Below are positions 54,243 through 64,000 of a stretch of 64,000 nt of DNA, piece by piece. The stretch's first letter is position 1, and each line of letters begins with the position of its first letter. The stretch is from assembly GCF_051106095.1 (NCBI RefSeq), contig NC_135794.1, positions 23,996,747-24,060,746 of the forward strand, read 5' to 3'. The notes under the pieces are model-generated. The model saw nothing but the letters and a program-made list of their open reading frames with translations, had not been told where the DNA came from and did no database searches. A program made the position numbers and the translations under genes. Source of the DNA: Pogona vitticeps. Taxonomy: Eukaryota; Chordata; Lepidosauria; Squamata; Agamidae.

Positions 54243-55424
54243 ATCCTTGGCTGGAAGAGCCTCGTGGAATGGAATGGACATCCTTGCAGAACTAGGAAAG
54301 AAGAGCTGCTGCCAGTCAGAGCTCGCAGCATTGGGATAGATGGAACCCGGGTCTGATGTAAGGGAGCTTACAGTATTCCTGTTAATTTCAACAAGACGTG
54401 CCAGTTGTCTGCTGCCGATTATACATCATCTGTTTTATATTTTATTTCCTAACACATTTCATGAATGTATGCAACCTTTCCCCGATTTATCTTTGGTCAC
54501 GGAGATGGGGCAGATGCGTGTGCAAAGCTGTGAAAACCGTGAAGCCCAGCCACACACTTAAATGCGCCCGTCTCTGGGTTCCCACACGGCACACTCGGAG
54601 GCCAGAAGCGTTTCCCCGTCGTTTCTCCGGGTGCTGAGCTGCAGGGCGGGCGGCCAAGATGGGGCAGGAGCCAGGATTCCTGAGCCAAACGCCAGGCTTG
54701 GAAACAGGGGGCAAGAGGGCATACGCCAGCGCCGGAGCCAAGCAACCCAAGCCAAGGGAGTAATCTAGAGATCAAGACTGAGGGCAAGGCCAGGTGTCAG
54801 GGACCCGTCAGGGATGCCCGAGCATCACCAGTGCCTTTTCCAAATCTTAACAGGAAGCTCTCATCCATCTGGGTGCACAGAACTCTGAAGGTGGAGGCCA
54901 TCTTTGAAGAAGGGCACAACACCCCCCACACACACACGAACACAAACACTTTGAAGTAGGTGGCCAGCTCTCCAGTTTGGGCCTGAAATTTGGATTTTGG
55001 GGGTTCCTTCGCACTTTGGAACTGAACACTCAGGGAATGGGAGGCGGTGAACCTGGCAAACTCGATTGAAAGGGCAGCCAGCCGAGGTTGGCGAGATCTG
55101 GGCACCAGCCAAGCTTGCCTTAGGACCCTGCGGGGGTCTCTACATCACCCTGAACATGGCACCACCGTTGTGCTGGAACAAAAAGTAGTTCACAACAGAG
55201 CAATTCGGAACTGGGAAAATGACTGCTGGCCGGCTTGGTCTTTGAGGACAGGCGCCTGAATCCCAAACGGGGCTGTGTTGTTTGCAGGATGCTGGCAGCA
55301 GGAGATCTGATCTCATGCACTTCTTCCTCCTTCCACGCAAGGGCACCACAGGGCAGCTCTTTGAACCTTTGACAGACAGCCCCCAAATGGTAGAGCTGGG
55401 AGGGACGTCCTCCTCCTCATCATC

Positions 55425-55556
55425 ATCATCTTAGAACTACGGGGCTGAAAGGCACCTGATGAATCATCGGGTATGGCACAGCGGGGAATCAAACTCCCAA
55501 CTTCTAGCTCTGTAATAGCAAGGATCTGGACCACTGAGCTGTCCAGCCATTCAGGG
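55425..55556 (-). mobile_element. tRNA-derived SINE remnant
   Basis: 'tcatcatcttagaactacgg' body, B box 'ggaatcaaactcccaacttc', and 'accactgagctgtccagcc' head, all in reverse. Same family as 962-1112 but better preserved. Confidence 0.75.
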
Positions 55557-56475
55557 TTCATCTAGTCGACACGCACGCGCACCCCCACCACCCCTCATCC
55601 AAGCAGGACATCCGAACCAGGGACCACCCCTGAGAAAAATATCTGAACTGAACAGAAAAATGGCCTCTTGGGTCGGTCCAGCTACAGGGTGGTTTTTTAG
55701 CGTCTGCCGGTAGAAAATATTGGCCTTTCCGGAGGGGCCGGGAGGGACTGCGCCTCGCTTGACTTTATAGACCAGCCTCCATGGGCTGGATTACATCCTA
55801 AACTTTTCGAAATGGATTACTGAACGAGCCGGGAAGCAAAGAATGGGCAGCCGCATCCAGGTGACACTCAAGGAGACCGTTGTGGCCTTCAGGTGGATCA
55901 CAACTGGGTTTGCCTTTCGCAGGGAGTGTAAAAGAGGAGTCGAAATTTGCAAAAGAATTGTAGGCACGTTGATTCAGGAGGTGGAGGGACTTTATTTGCT
56001 GAACGAGCCCTCCAGGCATCCCCATGTGGCCTGGCATTACCTGAGCATGTCCCTGTCACGTTGCTGCTGATGCGCAGAGCCACAGAGCATGAACCCTTCT
56101 GACTGATCTTTTTCCAGAAACTGCTGCGCAATAAAGCTTGAAGTTAAATTCTCTCTGCTTCGTTGACCGTTATGGCCCCTGGCATTCGTTACTTATTTAA
56201 TCCAAGCCGCGTTTCAAGAATTTGCAGAGGGGAAGGGATCATTTGGAAGGGTTTGACTTTGCAAGCGAACTTTTGGATCGATGCAGAAATGGAGGAGTTG
56301 TGAAATCTGGGGGGGCGGGAAGTGTCAGAGGAAAAACGAGAAAGGAAGGATTTAAAATGGACAGCCAGTGTTTGGTAAAGGGCTGGACTCAGGTTTCAAA
56401 CAGCTAGACGTGGTTTTCCCCCTAGACCTAGACGATGGCCAAAATCAGGGGAAAGACTTTGAAGCCGAGTGGGAA

Positions 56476-56575
56476 GATCAGGCTGGGTCTTCTCCCAGGT
56501 GGGGAATTGAACTCCCAACCTCTAGTTCCACAGTCAGATATCTAAACTACTCAGCTAACTGCCCGATTAGACTGC
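56476..56575 (-). mobile_element. tRNA-derived SINE head fragment
   Basis: 'ggggaattgaactcccaacc' (B box reversed) and 'aaactactcagctaactgcc' (A box reversed). The tail part is absent. Confidence 0.65.
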
Positions 56576-58639
56576 TAAAATTTTACAAAGAAATACTAGT
56601 TTTTAGCTGATGAGGGCCTTCATCAGGTGCGGCACCCCTTGTCTGTGGATGGTGCAGAAAAAAATATATAAGGGGTCCCATCAACGACAACTAAATGCCT
56701 CTGTCTGTTTCGAAACAAGGACAGCAAAGTCATCATCCCGGGGGGGGGTTGGATTTAAATTCCACCTCTGCTCGTGTTGACTGAATGCTCCCGGACTCCC
56801 CAGGCAGAAGGCAGCTTCGCTGCTCAGAGCTCCCGGCTCCCCACGAGGGGACCACTTCTTTCGAGCAATAAGATAAATATTTACTAGTTAAACATTGCGA
56901 TTCCAACTGGCAAACTAACTGTGGAGGAGGCTCTTGGAGGTGTCCCTGTTTGCTTTTGAAGGTAGCCTTTGCCTCTCTAGAGACGATCGCCCGGCACGGC
57001 TGCCCCATTCTGCCAAACGGTAGAGCCGGCCCTGCAACACGTGAAACCACTGCAAACCGTGCAAGCGAGACAATTCTTGCACAACAAAATAGCCACGTTT
57101 GCTCTTTCGCCCGTGCCCTCTGTGCTCAGAAAGCGCTTCCCCTTCAGATACCCCCCTCTCCCCATCCTGTCCGTCTCTCCTGCTTCTGCCTCGACTTGCA
57201 CTCTGCCCACCACCTTCCAGGCAAAGGGCATCCACGAGGCACCCTCGACACCTTGTCCACACAGTTGGTTCATTAACTGCGGGAGGAGGTTTTTTTTCAT
57301 GTGCTTTGCCCTGGACACCCGGCCTTTGTACAGCCACCTTGTCTAGAAAGCCAGATTCCCAACGCCCACCCCATGGCAGGCCCATCCGTCTCGCATGGGA
57401 GTGGAAAAAGGCCACCACGAGGTTAAGGAGGTGAGAACAGGTCATTGCTCTAAAGTTTCTGGCCCGGGCCGGCTGTATCCTCACCCACTTTCTTCTAGGA
57501 ACTGCTCCGGGTGGCTATCAATCAGCTGAAATCCAATGCGAAATTCCGCAGCAAAAAATAACATGAAATATTTTTAGCCTGCTGTGCTCTCCGGGAGATA
57601 CTGTATGGCGAGAAGTTCCCAATCGCGCCTATTAAGGAAGAGAAGGCGAGTAAGACAAGCTGGCGGTCGGTCGGAGAGGAGAAGCGAGGGTCACACTCTC
57701 GTAAACTGGTGATACAAAATATAAGGAGGAAGGTGAGAGGCTCTCCGACGTGTCTCTGGGCGGTGAGAACTCCAGAAGCAGTGCCAGAGTGGACCTGTTC
57801 ATCATCCTGGCTTGTGCACAAACCAGGTCGGGGGGGGGGGGAGAGATAGTACGCCACACACTAAGACCTTCACGAGAGGCCTTCTTTAAAATACCAATTA
57901 TTTTGGAAGCCCAGCTAACAAGCGTGCAGGACAGGGCCTTTCCCAGCGTGGCTCCTGGAGGATGGAAGGCCCTCCCTTTCGAGTCACAGCCACTGAATTC
58001 AACACTACCTAAAAAATCCGTATCATCCTGAAGGGCAGCCTTGTTGGTGACACATCACCGTCATCAAGACGGCAAGCGACCAGCGCATGGACTGAGTCAC
58101 TTGTCTACTTACCAAAGAAATATCACAGAATAATTTAAAAGCACACACACATACATAAACACCACAGATTAAATACTTTCAGCAGAGGATGAAAGGAAGG
58201 ATATGGTTTGAAAGGGAGCAGCCCTACCATCAGGTAACCTGAGGAGATGCCTCTGACACGGTGAAAGGATAGCCAATTCTTGTTCTTTATTTAGTTATGT
58301 TTGTATTTTTCCCCGCCAGAGATGAGGAGAGTCTGTGTCCCCCCCCCCCCCCCGGTCTTGTAACAAAATGAACCTCGTTGGTTTTGGACTCCAGGCGCTG
58401 GAGGGACCCATTTTTGCAGCACCTCCTCAGGCAGCAAAAAGTCTTGGGCCAGCCCCATGTTTTTCCTTGAATTTGGGGCGTCACACAACGTGCCTCCCTC
58501 AAAATCCTGATTTCCTGTGGTGAACTTTCACCCTCTAGTGGCCAGTCACTAACCCGGACGCAAATACTGTAGTAGCAGTGCTATTCTTATCAATCCTTAT
58601 GGATTATTTTCTTCATCAAAATCTGCTCATGGGGAATTT

Positions 58640-58806
58640 GTGGCTCTCTACCACAGCTGACTCACAGTGACAGTAACCAGGTTTTCCAGGCATGGGGGAT
58701 ATTTTACTACTTCCACACACAGTGGGCTTCCATGGATGAGTGGGATTCAAACCCAGGCCTGCTGAATTCTAGCCTGTTCCTCTATCCACTCTGCCACACA
58801 GGCTCT
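58640..58806 (-). mobile_element. tRNA-derived SINE, inverted
   Basis: Bov-B-like tail 'gctgactcacagtgacagta' and 'aggttttccaggcatggggg', B box 'gggattcaaacccaggcctg', A box 'tatccactctgccacacagg'. The head is of the same class as the 9724 copy. Confidence 0.7.
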
Positions 58807-59592
58807 GTGGATTCAAGCTGCTGCAGCTGTGCCTGTGTATGTGTATGTAAAAAAGCCCCAGTCCCTGTTTAAGGCATCAGAGGCACAACGTAGCTGGTGA
58901 ATGTAGCTCACCTCACGAGTCTATCCAAGAACACTTGGGAAGGTGGGAGGATTAGCACCCAGATTCCTGAATTTTTCTCAAGTTTTTCCCCTTCTGGAGC
59001 TTGAAGCCTCCTGTGGGTGACATTTCTGGGAAGAAGAAGGAGTATGACTTAAAAAAAACAATTCATGCCTTACTTTTCCATAGGAATCATGCCTGAGATA
59101 CTTGGCCGGCCACTAGCTTTTCTGGAGAGTCCTATTAATAACACAGGAATAAATGGTCCTGTCTCTTGATCCCCAAGTCTCTAATAAGGAATTCTATTCA
59201 GAATGTTGTCCCATTTCTTCGGCTTGTAAATTAACAAACAACAGACTTGACTGACATCTCCCAAGGGGCCAGGCTGAGCTTGGAAGCTTCCAGCGCCTGA
59301 CCCCCTGACTGAATTTACACTGTTTCCCAACACACAGTGGCCTACATGAAATGAAAATAAGTGGGTGTGAGAATCTGAAACGAAATCCAAAACTTCTCAT
59401 CAAGTCAATATTAAATAGTGTATTTCCCTTTTTAAACGTATTAAATGTACAAGCTTAGAAAAATAGCCAATATCATATACTTATTATTACATAAATAGAT
59501 ATGTTTATATAGACTAGGGTCATCGATTATTCTATTGCATGAGAATAAGCCGGCTTTGGTTCTCGCCTTCTGGGGGAAGAGGTCAAGGCCTA

Positions 59593-60327
59593 CTAGACAA
59601 TGGCTGGCAGGGGGCAGCACGGCAGCTGGAGGCCACATTGGATCGTACTTTCGGGGAAGCTCGGGACACTGTAAAATTTCAGGCGCTTCTTGAGGTCATT
59701 TTTCTTCACCGTCAGGATCCCTTTGGGGAATTTGGAAAGGATTTCTTCTTTGGTGCAAGGTCCGCCCTCACCGAAGCCAAGAAACCCCAGCGCCCTGGGA
59801 TGGTCGGGCTCCCCAAAGCCAGCCGTCGGGATGCTGAAAGAGCGGGCCGTCTTCTTCTTGCTCGGGACGGAGAAGCCCAAGATGGAAGTCGCCACCGCCC
59901 GGCCATCTTTGGCAAAGCAATCCTCCGAGGGCTGATCCTTGGCCGTGGGCAATCCTGGCGGGGAATGGAGAGACCCTCTTCGGGGCTGCACCGTGATTCT
60001 GCTCAGCGGCGGTTCGCACCCTGCCTTCTCAGAGGGAAACCGGGAGACGTCACCGGTGGGTTGGGGACCGGGGCTCTTTTTCAGGTTTGGCATGTGGCCC
60101 CCTGGGTCCGAGAGAACAAGAGGCTTCGGCAGTGGCTGTGAGTTGGCAACGTTGGCCGCACACTGTTGGATGAGGGACCAGTCCCGTCGGATGTCCTCTT
60201 GCGTCGTGAACTGAGATGTCACGGCGAAGCGAATGATGTACTTCTCTCGGACAGTCGCCGGAATAACAAAGATCTTCCCCGACTTGTTCAAATCCTTTAA
60301 GATCTTCTCTGTCATCCAGTTGGGGCC
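59593..60327 (-). CDS. HDC: HDC last coding exon with stop
   Basis: 244 codons plus TAG, starting [18 protein letters not shown] and including [15 protein letters not shown] and the long processed tail. The region at about residues 70-190 of the exon is poorly conserved Pro/Ser/Lys-rich linker. Confidence 0.96.
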   Translation of the reverse strand, partial: GPNWMTEKILKDLNKSGKIFVIPATVREKYIIRFAVTSQFTTQEDIRRDWSLIQQCAANVANSQPLPKPLVLSDPGGHMPNLKKSPGPQPTGDVSRFPSEKAGCEPPLSRITVQPRRGSLHSPPGLPTAKDQPSEDCFAKDGRAVATSILGFSVPSKKKTARSFSIPTAGFGEPDHPRALGFLGFGEGGPCTKEEILSKFPKGILTVKKNDLKKRLKFYSVPSFPESTIQCGLQLPCCPLPAIV

Positions 60328-62719
60328 CTGGAAGAGGGTTATTTTGGATATACATATGTCCTATTAAAATAGGGATACTTTATTTAAAAAATCCACAAGC
60401 CAGTAATTTCCAGAGAGGAAGAACTCGCTTGTAAGGTGCAGGTCTCTATTATCGCAGGTGCCTCTCCCTAGTAGGTCCTGGCCAGAGTTTGGAAAAGTTA
60501 CTTTTTTGGATGGCAACAGCCAGGACCACATAGCCTGGCTCTGTGTAGGTGTGCATCCGTAAATAAGACCTAACCTGAAAATAAGCCCTAGTAGGATTTT
60601 TCAGGATGCTCAAAATATAAACCCTACCCCCCAAATAAGCCCCAGTTGAGTGAAACCCCCACCCTCCACTCTTGTGCAGCAGCCAGAAGATGACATGACT
60701 GTATTTGAATAAATGTAGATGGTTGTACATGGGGAAAAAATAAAACATCCCCTGAAAATAAGCCCTAATGTGTTTTTGGAGCAAAAATTAATATTTTATT
60801 TATTTATTTATTTATTTATTTATTTGTTTGTTTGTTTGTTTGTTTGTTTGTTTGTTTGTTTGTTTGTTTGTTTGTTTGTTTACTTATTTGATTTTGTACC
60901 CCGCCCCTCTAGACAACGTCTACTCGGGGCAGACCCTGTCTTATTTTCGGGGAAACACGGTATCCCTATATACATCCGTGTGTTTGCTTGTGAGTTTATT
61001 CCTCCCAGCCAGGATTGGCATGTCGTGCTGACTAGCTGGAGTGAGGTTGATTTGTTAGAATCCCTCACAAAATTCTAGCAGTTCTATAGAGTAACATTTG
61101 CAGGCTTGTGGTCCTGACAAGCCCAGGAGTCTGGCCCACCCCACTAAAGACTATGCTGCCAGCAAAGATCAGGGGTTTCATATATTAAAATGAGGTGCCA
61201 GAGTGGGCACCTCCTCCAGATGCCGCCTCTGAGCCTCTGAGTGGGTGCCCACCAGAAGGGGGAGAGACTTTGGAACACCAAACACCCATTTTGACCATTA
61301 AACAAACACACATCTGGGAATGTATGACAGTGATCAATAAAACAATGCTTGCTTTAAAGACATTGGTCTATAAAATGCTGCTCGGGCTAGTTTTCAGCCT
61401 ATTTCGGCCTGTAGAAAAACATCACAACTGCCAACCTTGTTCACAAAGATGCAAGAGCTGTCCATGATATGGTTACATTACAGTGCCAAGTTCACTATTC
61501 ATAGCTATTCGTTATTATACAAATTAGAGGGTGAACTGTAAGCAAACGCGGCCGCTTTACCTTTAAACGGAAGACGACCAACCCCAGGTGCCTCTTGGCT
61601 GGGATCTCAAAGAGGGGGTCGCTTCTGACCAGTGACTCAAAATATTTAGCCATCTCCGTCCCCTGCAGTTTCCGAAAAGGGGCAAAAATAGCCATCAGTT
61701 CTCTTATAAAAGCCGTATCACGCAAAACGTTGATGTGGTCCTCATTTCCCTAAAACCCATTTCTTTTATTGCACCTAATAAATTGTCGCAGGCAGCTTTT
61801 AAAAGAAACTGGAGTCTCCTCACCCAAAACAAACAAGACAACCGTCCAAAAATTAAATATTTTTGCCTTATGCAATGGGGATGTAGACCGCTCTGGGCCG
61901 TGGGTGACCCAGTCGTAGCAAGGTGGCTACAGAGGCCAAGAAGCAAATACACCCCTTTCCATGGGGCCACTTGAACTCTCTACTACACGGCTGAACATTC
62001 AGACTTGCAGGGATCCGTGCCTCTGATCATGGGCAAGGCTGCCCAAAACTCTGCTGTGTGTAATTCAGTGGCCTGGAGTTATGGGGCATGTGACGTTCCC
62101 GTAAAGGGCCGTCCTAGTTCACTTACGTGTCTCACATGGTCTTGAAGCTTTTTCACACCAAACGAGCGAATCACAAACCACAGTTTCAAAGCCCGGAACC
62201 TTCTGCTCAGGGGGATTTGCCAGTGCTGTCGAGGCAAACAGGATAGAGGGATGGGTTAAAATGATATTATTCCCTTCTGAATCAGGGGATCAGGACCACC
62301 CAAGAGACCAGTGTGGTTTTCTTCTGGACCAACGTCGCCCTCGCTTCCTATTGCTTTACGACTCACCATGAAATCAGTAGCTGAACCAGAGTTAGGATGT
62401 CTGAGATAAACCGGGTTAACGCTGAAGGTCTGCTGGAGCTTGTGTTTATCTTTGACCCTAGTGCGAAAAAAGAAGGAGAAATCATAATTAGGAAGGATTA
62501 CACAGACTTGGCATCTCAGATGTGTCGACAGATTTATTTATCTCCCACTCACCAGAACGCGGTACAGTCAAAGTGAACCATCATCCATTTGGAAGGATTA
62601 AAAGCAAAGGAATCGGCGTATTCGACTCCGTTCAGAAACACCCTGAATTCTGGGCACAGAAATGCTGTTCCAGCATAGGCAGCATCAATGTGAAGCCAGA
62701 GGCCTTCTTTGGCACCTAA

Positions 62720-62779
<60 letters not shown>

Positions 62780-62780
62780 A

Positions 62781-62864
<84 letters not shown>

Positions 62865-64000
62865 ATGAATTAATGGTGGCATTTGTGAAAATTCACTATC
62901 TCAGGACACAGCCTGCTCATTACAGACCATGCCAGTCCTCCTGTTCGTCAGGGTGAGGCAGAGGCTGCAAGGAAATTAACACAGGTTGTCGTAAAAGGGC
63001 AGTAGAATGTTTGTGGTTATGATTACAATTTTCTGTAGGAAACAGGAGAGAGGGAAGGATGGAACGTTCTGTCTCACTGGCAAAAGTAACTTGAATGCCA
63101 CAGGGACAATGGGGAAACGGGGGATGCCATCTGGCGCTCAGCCTCAGGCAGCAGTTGTCTTGGTGGCATCAATGAATACCACTCGGTCTCGGGTGGGCAG
63201 AGAAGTGCATGGTAGGAGTTTATAGAATGACAGGAGGAAGAGATATGGGAGAGTCGCCTGTTTGTTGGAACAAAATACCCCCGGACTTCAATAGGATGGT
63301 TCTAGCTTAGTGATTGCTTGATCGTCAACACCGAGAGGGTCTGGGGCTTGGCTTTGCCTTGCAGTGACTTACATATCGGTCCCAGCTCTGAAAGGTTGTC
63401 GAAAGCGCAGACGCCAGTGGTTCCCAAGGTTGCACAGACCTAGGCAGGAGAAGACGTGTCAAGGGGAAGCCCAGTGAGTACCTCCGGAGAGTGGAGGTCC
63501 CAAAGGATCGGCTACGAGCCATCCTCCGGTTGAAAAACAGACACGCGCATCCGTTTTGTAGGGACTTGAACTTGCTGTGGATAGAGTCATGGACTACAGT
63601 GTGCACCACAGCGCGATAAAACTTACTCTTTTCTTTTGGAGTGGCTTGTGTGCAAAATACAAAATGGGGGGTAGGAAATATCTTTATGGGAGCCCCAAAT
63701 ATATATATATATATAAACAGGCAGTCTTTTGAATCCCTGCTCCACCTGGCTTTGGGTTGGAGAGGAGAGAATCAGGAAAGTCAAATCATCCTGACTAGAT
63801 GATAAAGCTCCGAGATCCATAGTTAAGCTTGCCTGTTGTTGTTGTTTTTAATAAAACCTCCAGGTTACTCCAGCAAAGGCTTCCAGAGTGATAAAAACCA
63901 GGCTTTGTCTTTTATTTCCCTAGAAACGAGGGTGCAGCACAGATCCCAGAAGCCTGAAGTGGCCCGTAGTCGCTAGCGAAACTTTACCCGAAAGAAATGA
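59593..64000 (-). CDS. HDC: Histidine decarboxylase, last six coding exons (gene runs off right edge)
   Basis: HDC is a PLP-dependent cytosolic enzyme that makes histamine from histidine. Exons seen (minus): 63439-63373, 62715-62553, 62457-62367, 62225-62127, 61662-61561, 60327-59593, giving 418 codons plus stop, from about human residue 241 to the end (human 662 aa). All junctions are GT/AG and phases agree. Key residues are visible: Asp of HIDAAYAG (human D273), the PLP lysine in [12 protein letters not shown] (K305), Tyr in NPVYLRH (Y334), and Ser in [10 protein letters not shown] (S354). DOPA decarboxylase has Gly at S354, so this is HDC and not DDC. The long C-terminal tail ends [11 protein letters not shown] then [14 protein letters not shown], an HDC-only feature that is removed by processing in mammals. 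Exons for the N-terminal half must lie beyond 64000. Confidence 0.96.
60558..60962. mobile_element. MITE-like DNA element, split by a non-LTR tail
   Basis: Text of the type 'gaaaataagccctaatgtg' and 'tggagcaaaaattaatat' on the left, and 'tcttattttcggggaaacac' then GGTA on the right, matches a dispersed vertebrate MITE ending in GAAACACGGTA. Between them lies an inverted LINE-type tail with TTTA/GTTT repeats (60793-60925), a nested insertion. The superfamily is not assigned. Confidence 0.55.
60793..60890. repeat. (TTTA)n-(GTTT)n microsatellite
   Basis: About nine TTTA units followed by about thirteen TTTG units, ending in 'acttatttgattttgtaccc' as in inverted LINE tails. Confidence 0.95.
61561..61662 (-). 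CDS. HDC: HDC coding exon ([11 protein letters not shown])
   Basis: 34 codons: [20 protein letters not shown] to VVFRLK. Acceptor CTGCAG|GGG, donor AAG|GTAAAG. Confidence 0.96.
61663..62126 (-). other. HDC: HDC intron
   Basis: 464 bp between the GTEM and HWQ exons. Nothing recognised inside. Confidence 0.6.
62127..62225 (-). CDS. HDC: HDC coding exon with substrate-specificity Ser
   Basis: 33 codons: [20 protein letters not shown] to LQDHVRH. It carries the HDC-type Ser (human S354). Donor CAC|GTAAGT. Confidence 0.96.
62367..62457 (-). CDS. HDC: HDC coding exon ([11 protein letters not shown])
   Basis: 91 nt. It completes a split Trp codon, then [20 protein letters not shown] to GSATDFM. 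Donor ATG|GTGAGT. Confidence 0.95.
62553..62715 (-). CDS. HDC: HDC coding exon with PLP lysine
   Basis: Completes a split Cys codon, then [15 protein letters not shown] to [15 protein letters not shown]. The acceptor's pyrimidine tract is a (CTTT)n microsatellite about 147 bp long. Donor CTG|GTGAGT. Confidence 0.96.
62719..62865. repeat. (AAAG)n microsatellite at HDC splice acceptor
   Basis: About 36 AGAA units with one frame slip near 62781. It starts 4 bp from the exon edge at 62715, so on the transcribed strand it is the pyrimidine tract itself. Confidence 0.97.
62866..63372 (-). other. HDC: HDC intron, remainder
   Basis: No feature recognised apart from the adjoining microsatellite. Confidence 0.55.
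63373..63439 (-). CDS. HDC: HDC coding exon (VCATLGTTG)
   Basis: 22 codons plus one base: [19 protein letters not shown] to GPI. Acceptor CCTAG|GTC, donor ATAT|GTAAGT. Likely exon 7 if the human 12-exon layout holds. Confidence 0.94.
63440..64000 (-). other. HDC: HDC intron to window edge, no further exon recognised
   Basis: The next upstream HDC exon (ending near the GLVPVF segment in human) was looked for and not found before 64000. A short AT dinucleotide run lies at 63700-63714. Confidence 0.5.

Larger units (their letters stand above)
60328..61560 (-). other. HDC: HDC intron before last exon
   Basis: 1233 bp. Most of its left half is a MITE-like element with a non-LTR tail and microsatellite inside. 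The right half (about 60965-61560) shows nothing recognised. Confidence 0.65.

Noticed and set aside
63960-64000. Possible upstream HDC exon end ('cgggtaaag' on the minus strand) at the window edge
   Set aside because: The residues before the GT do not match the HDC segment that should precede VCATLG.

Overview
The window looks like squamate reptile (probably lizard) nuclear DNA. Genes are split into short exons with canonical GT/AG junctions. The repeats point the same way: tRNA-derived SINEs with Bov-B-like tails (Sauria-SINE type), a Bov-B LINE 3' end, and a Gmr1-like Ty3/Gypsy element. All family calls come from reading the sequence; no database search was run.

Three host genes are recognised, all on the minus strand. 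(1) 1235-1462: the first coding exon of a PDE8-family cAMP phosphodiesterase. The rest of the gene lies off the left end. A strong CpG island at about 2.34-3.85 kb is its probable promoter. (2) 33592-52131: a complete GATM gene (glycine amidinotransferase, mitochondrial; creatine synthesis). It has nine coding exons giving 426 codons plus stop, and a TATA/CCAAT CpG promoter at about 51.7-52.6 kb. (3) 59593-63439 and beyond the right edge: the last six coding exons of HDC (histidine decarboxylase; histamine synthesis), from about human residue 241 to the C-terminus. They carry the PLP lysine and the serine that separates HDC from DOPA decarboxylase.

Layout: 1-3.9 kb, PDE8-like 5' end and CpG island; 3.9-33.6 kb, gene-poor DNA with SINEs, LINE remnants, fold-back MITE-like elements, simple repeats and a diverged minisatellite of about 45 bp period; 33.6-52.1 kb, GATM; 52.6-59.6 kb, intergenic; 59.6-64 kb, HDC 3' half.

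The most notable object is a young, whole-looking LTR retrotransposon in GATM intron 2 (40449-46638). Its pol has integrase before reverse transcriptase, the Gmr1-like order, and its Gag contains a segment resembling the SCAN domain of vertebrate zinc-finger factors. It is flanked by a perfect direct repeat of about 56 bp, far longer than the usual Gypsy target duplication. Other points of interest are splice acceptors built from simple repeats, the PDE8-GATM-HDC gene order, and a palindromic PAR-bZIP-type site in GATM intron 1.
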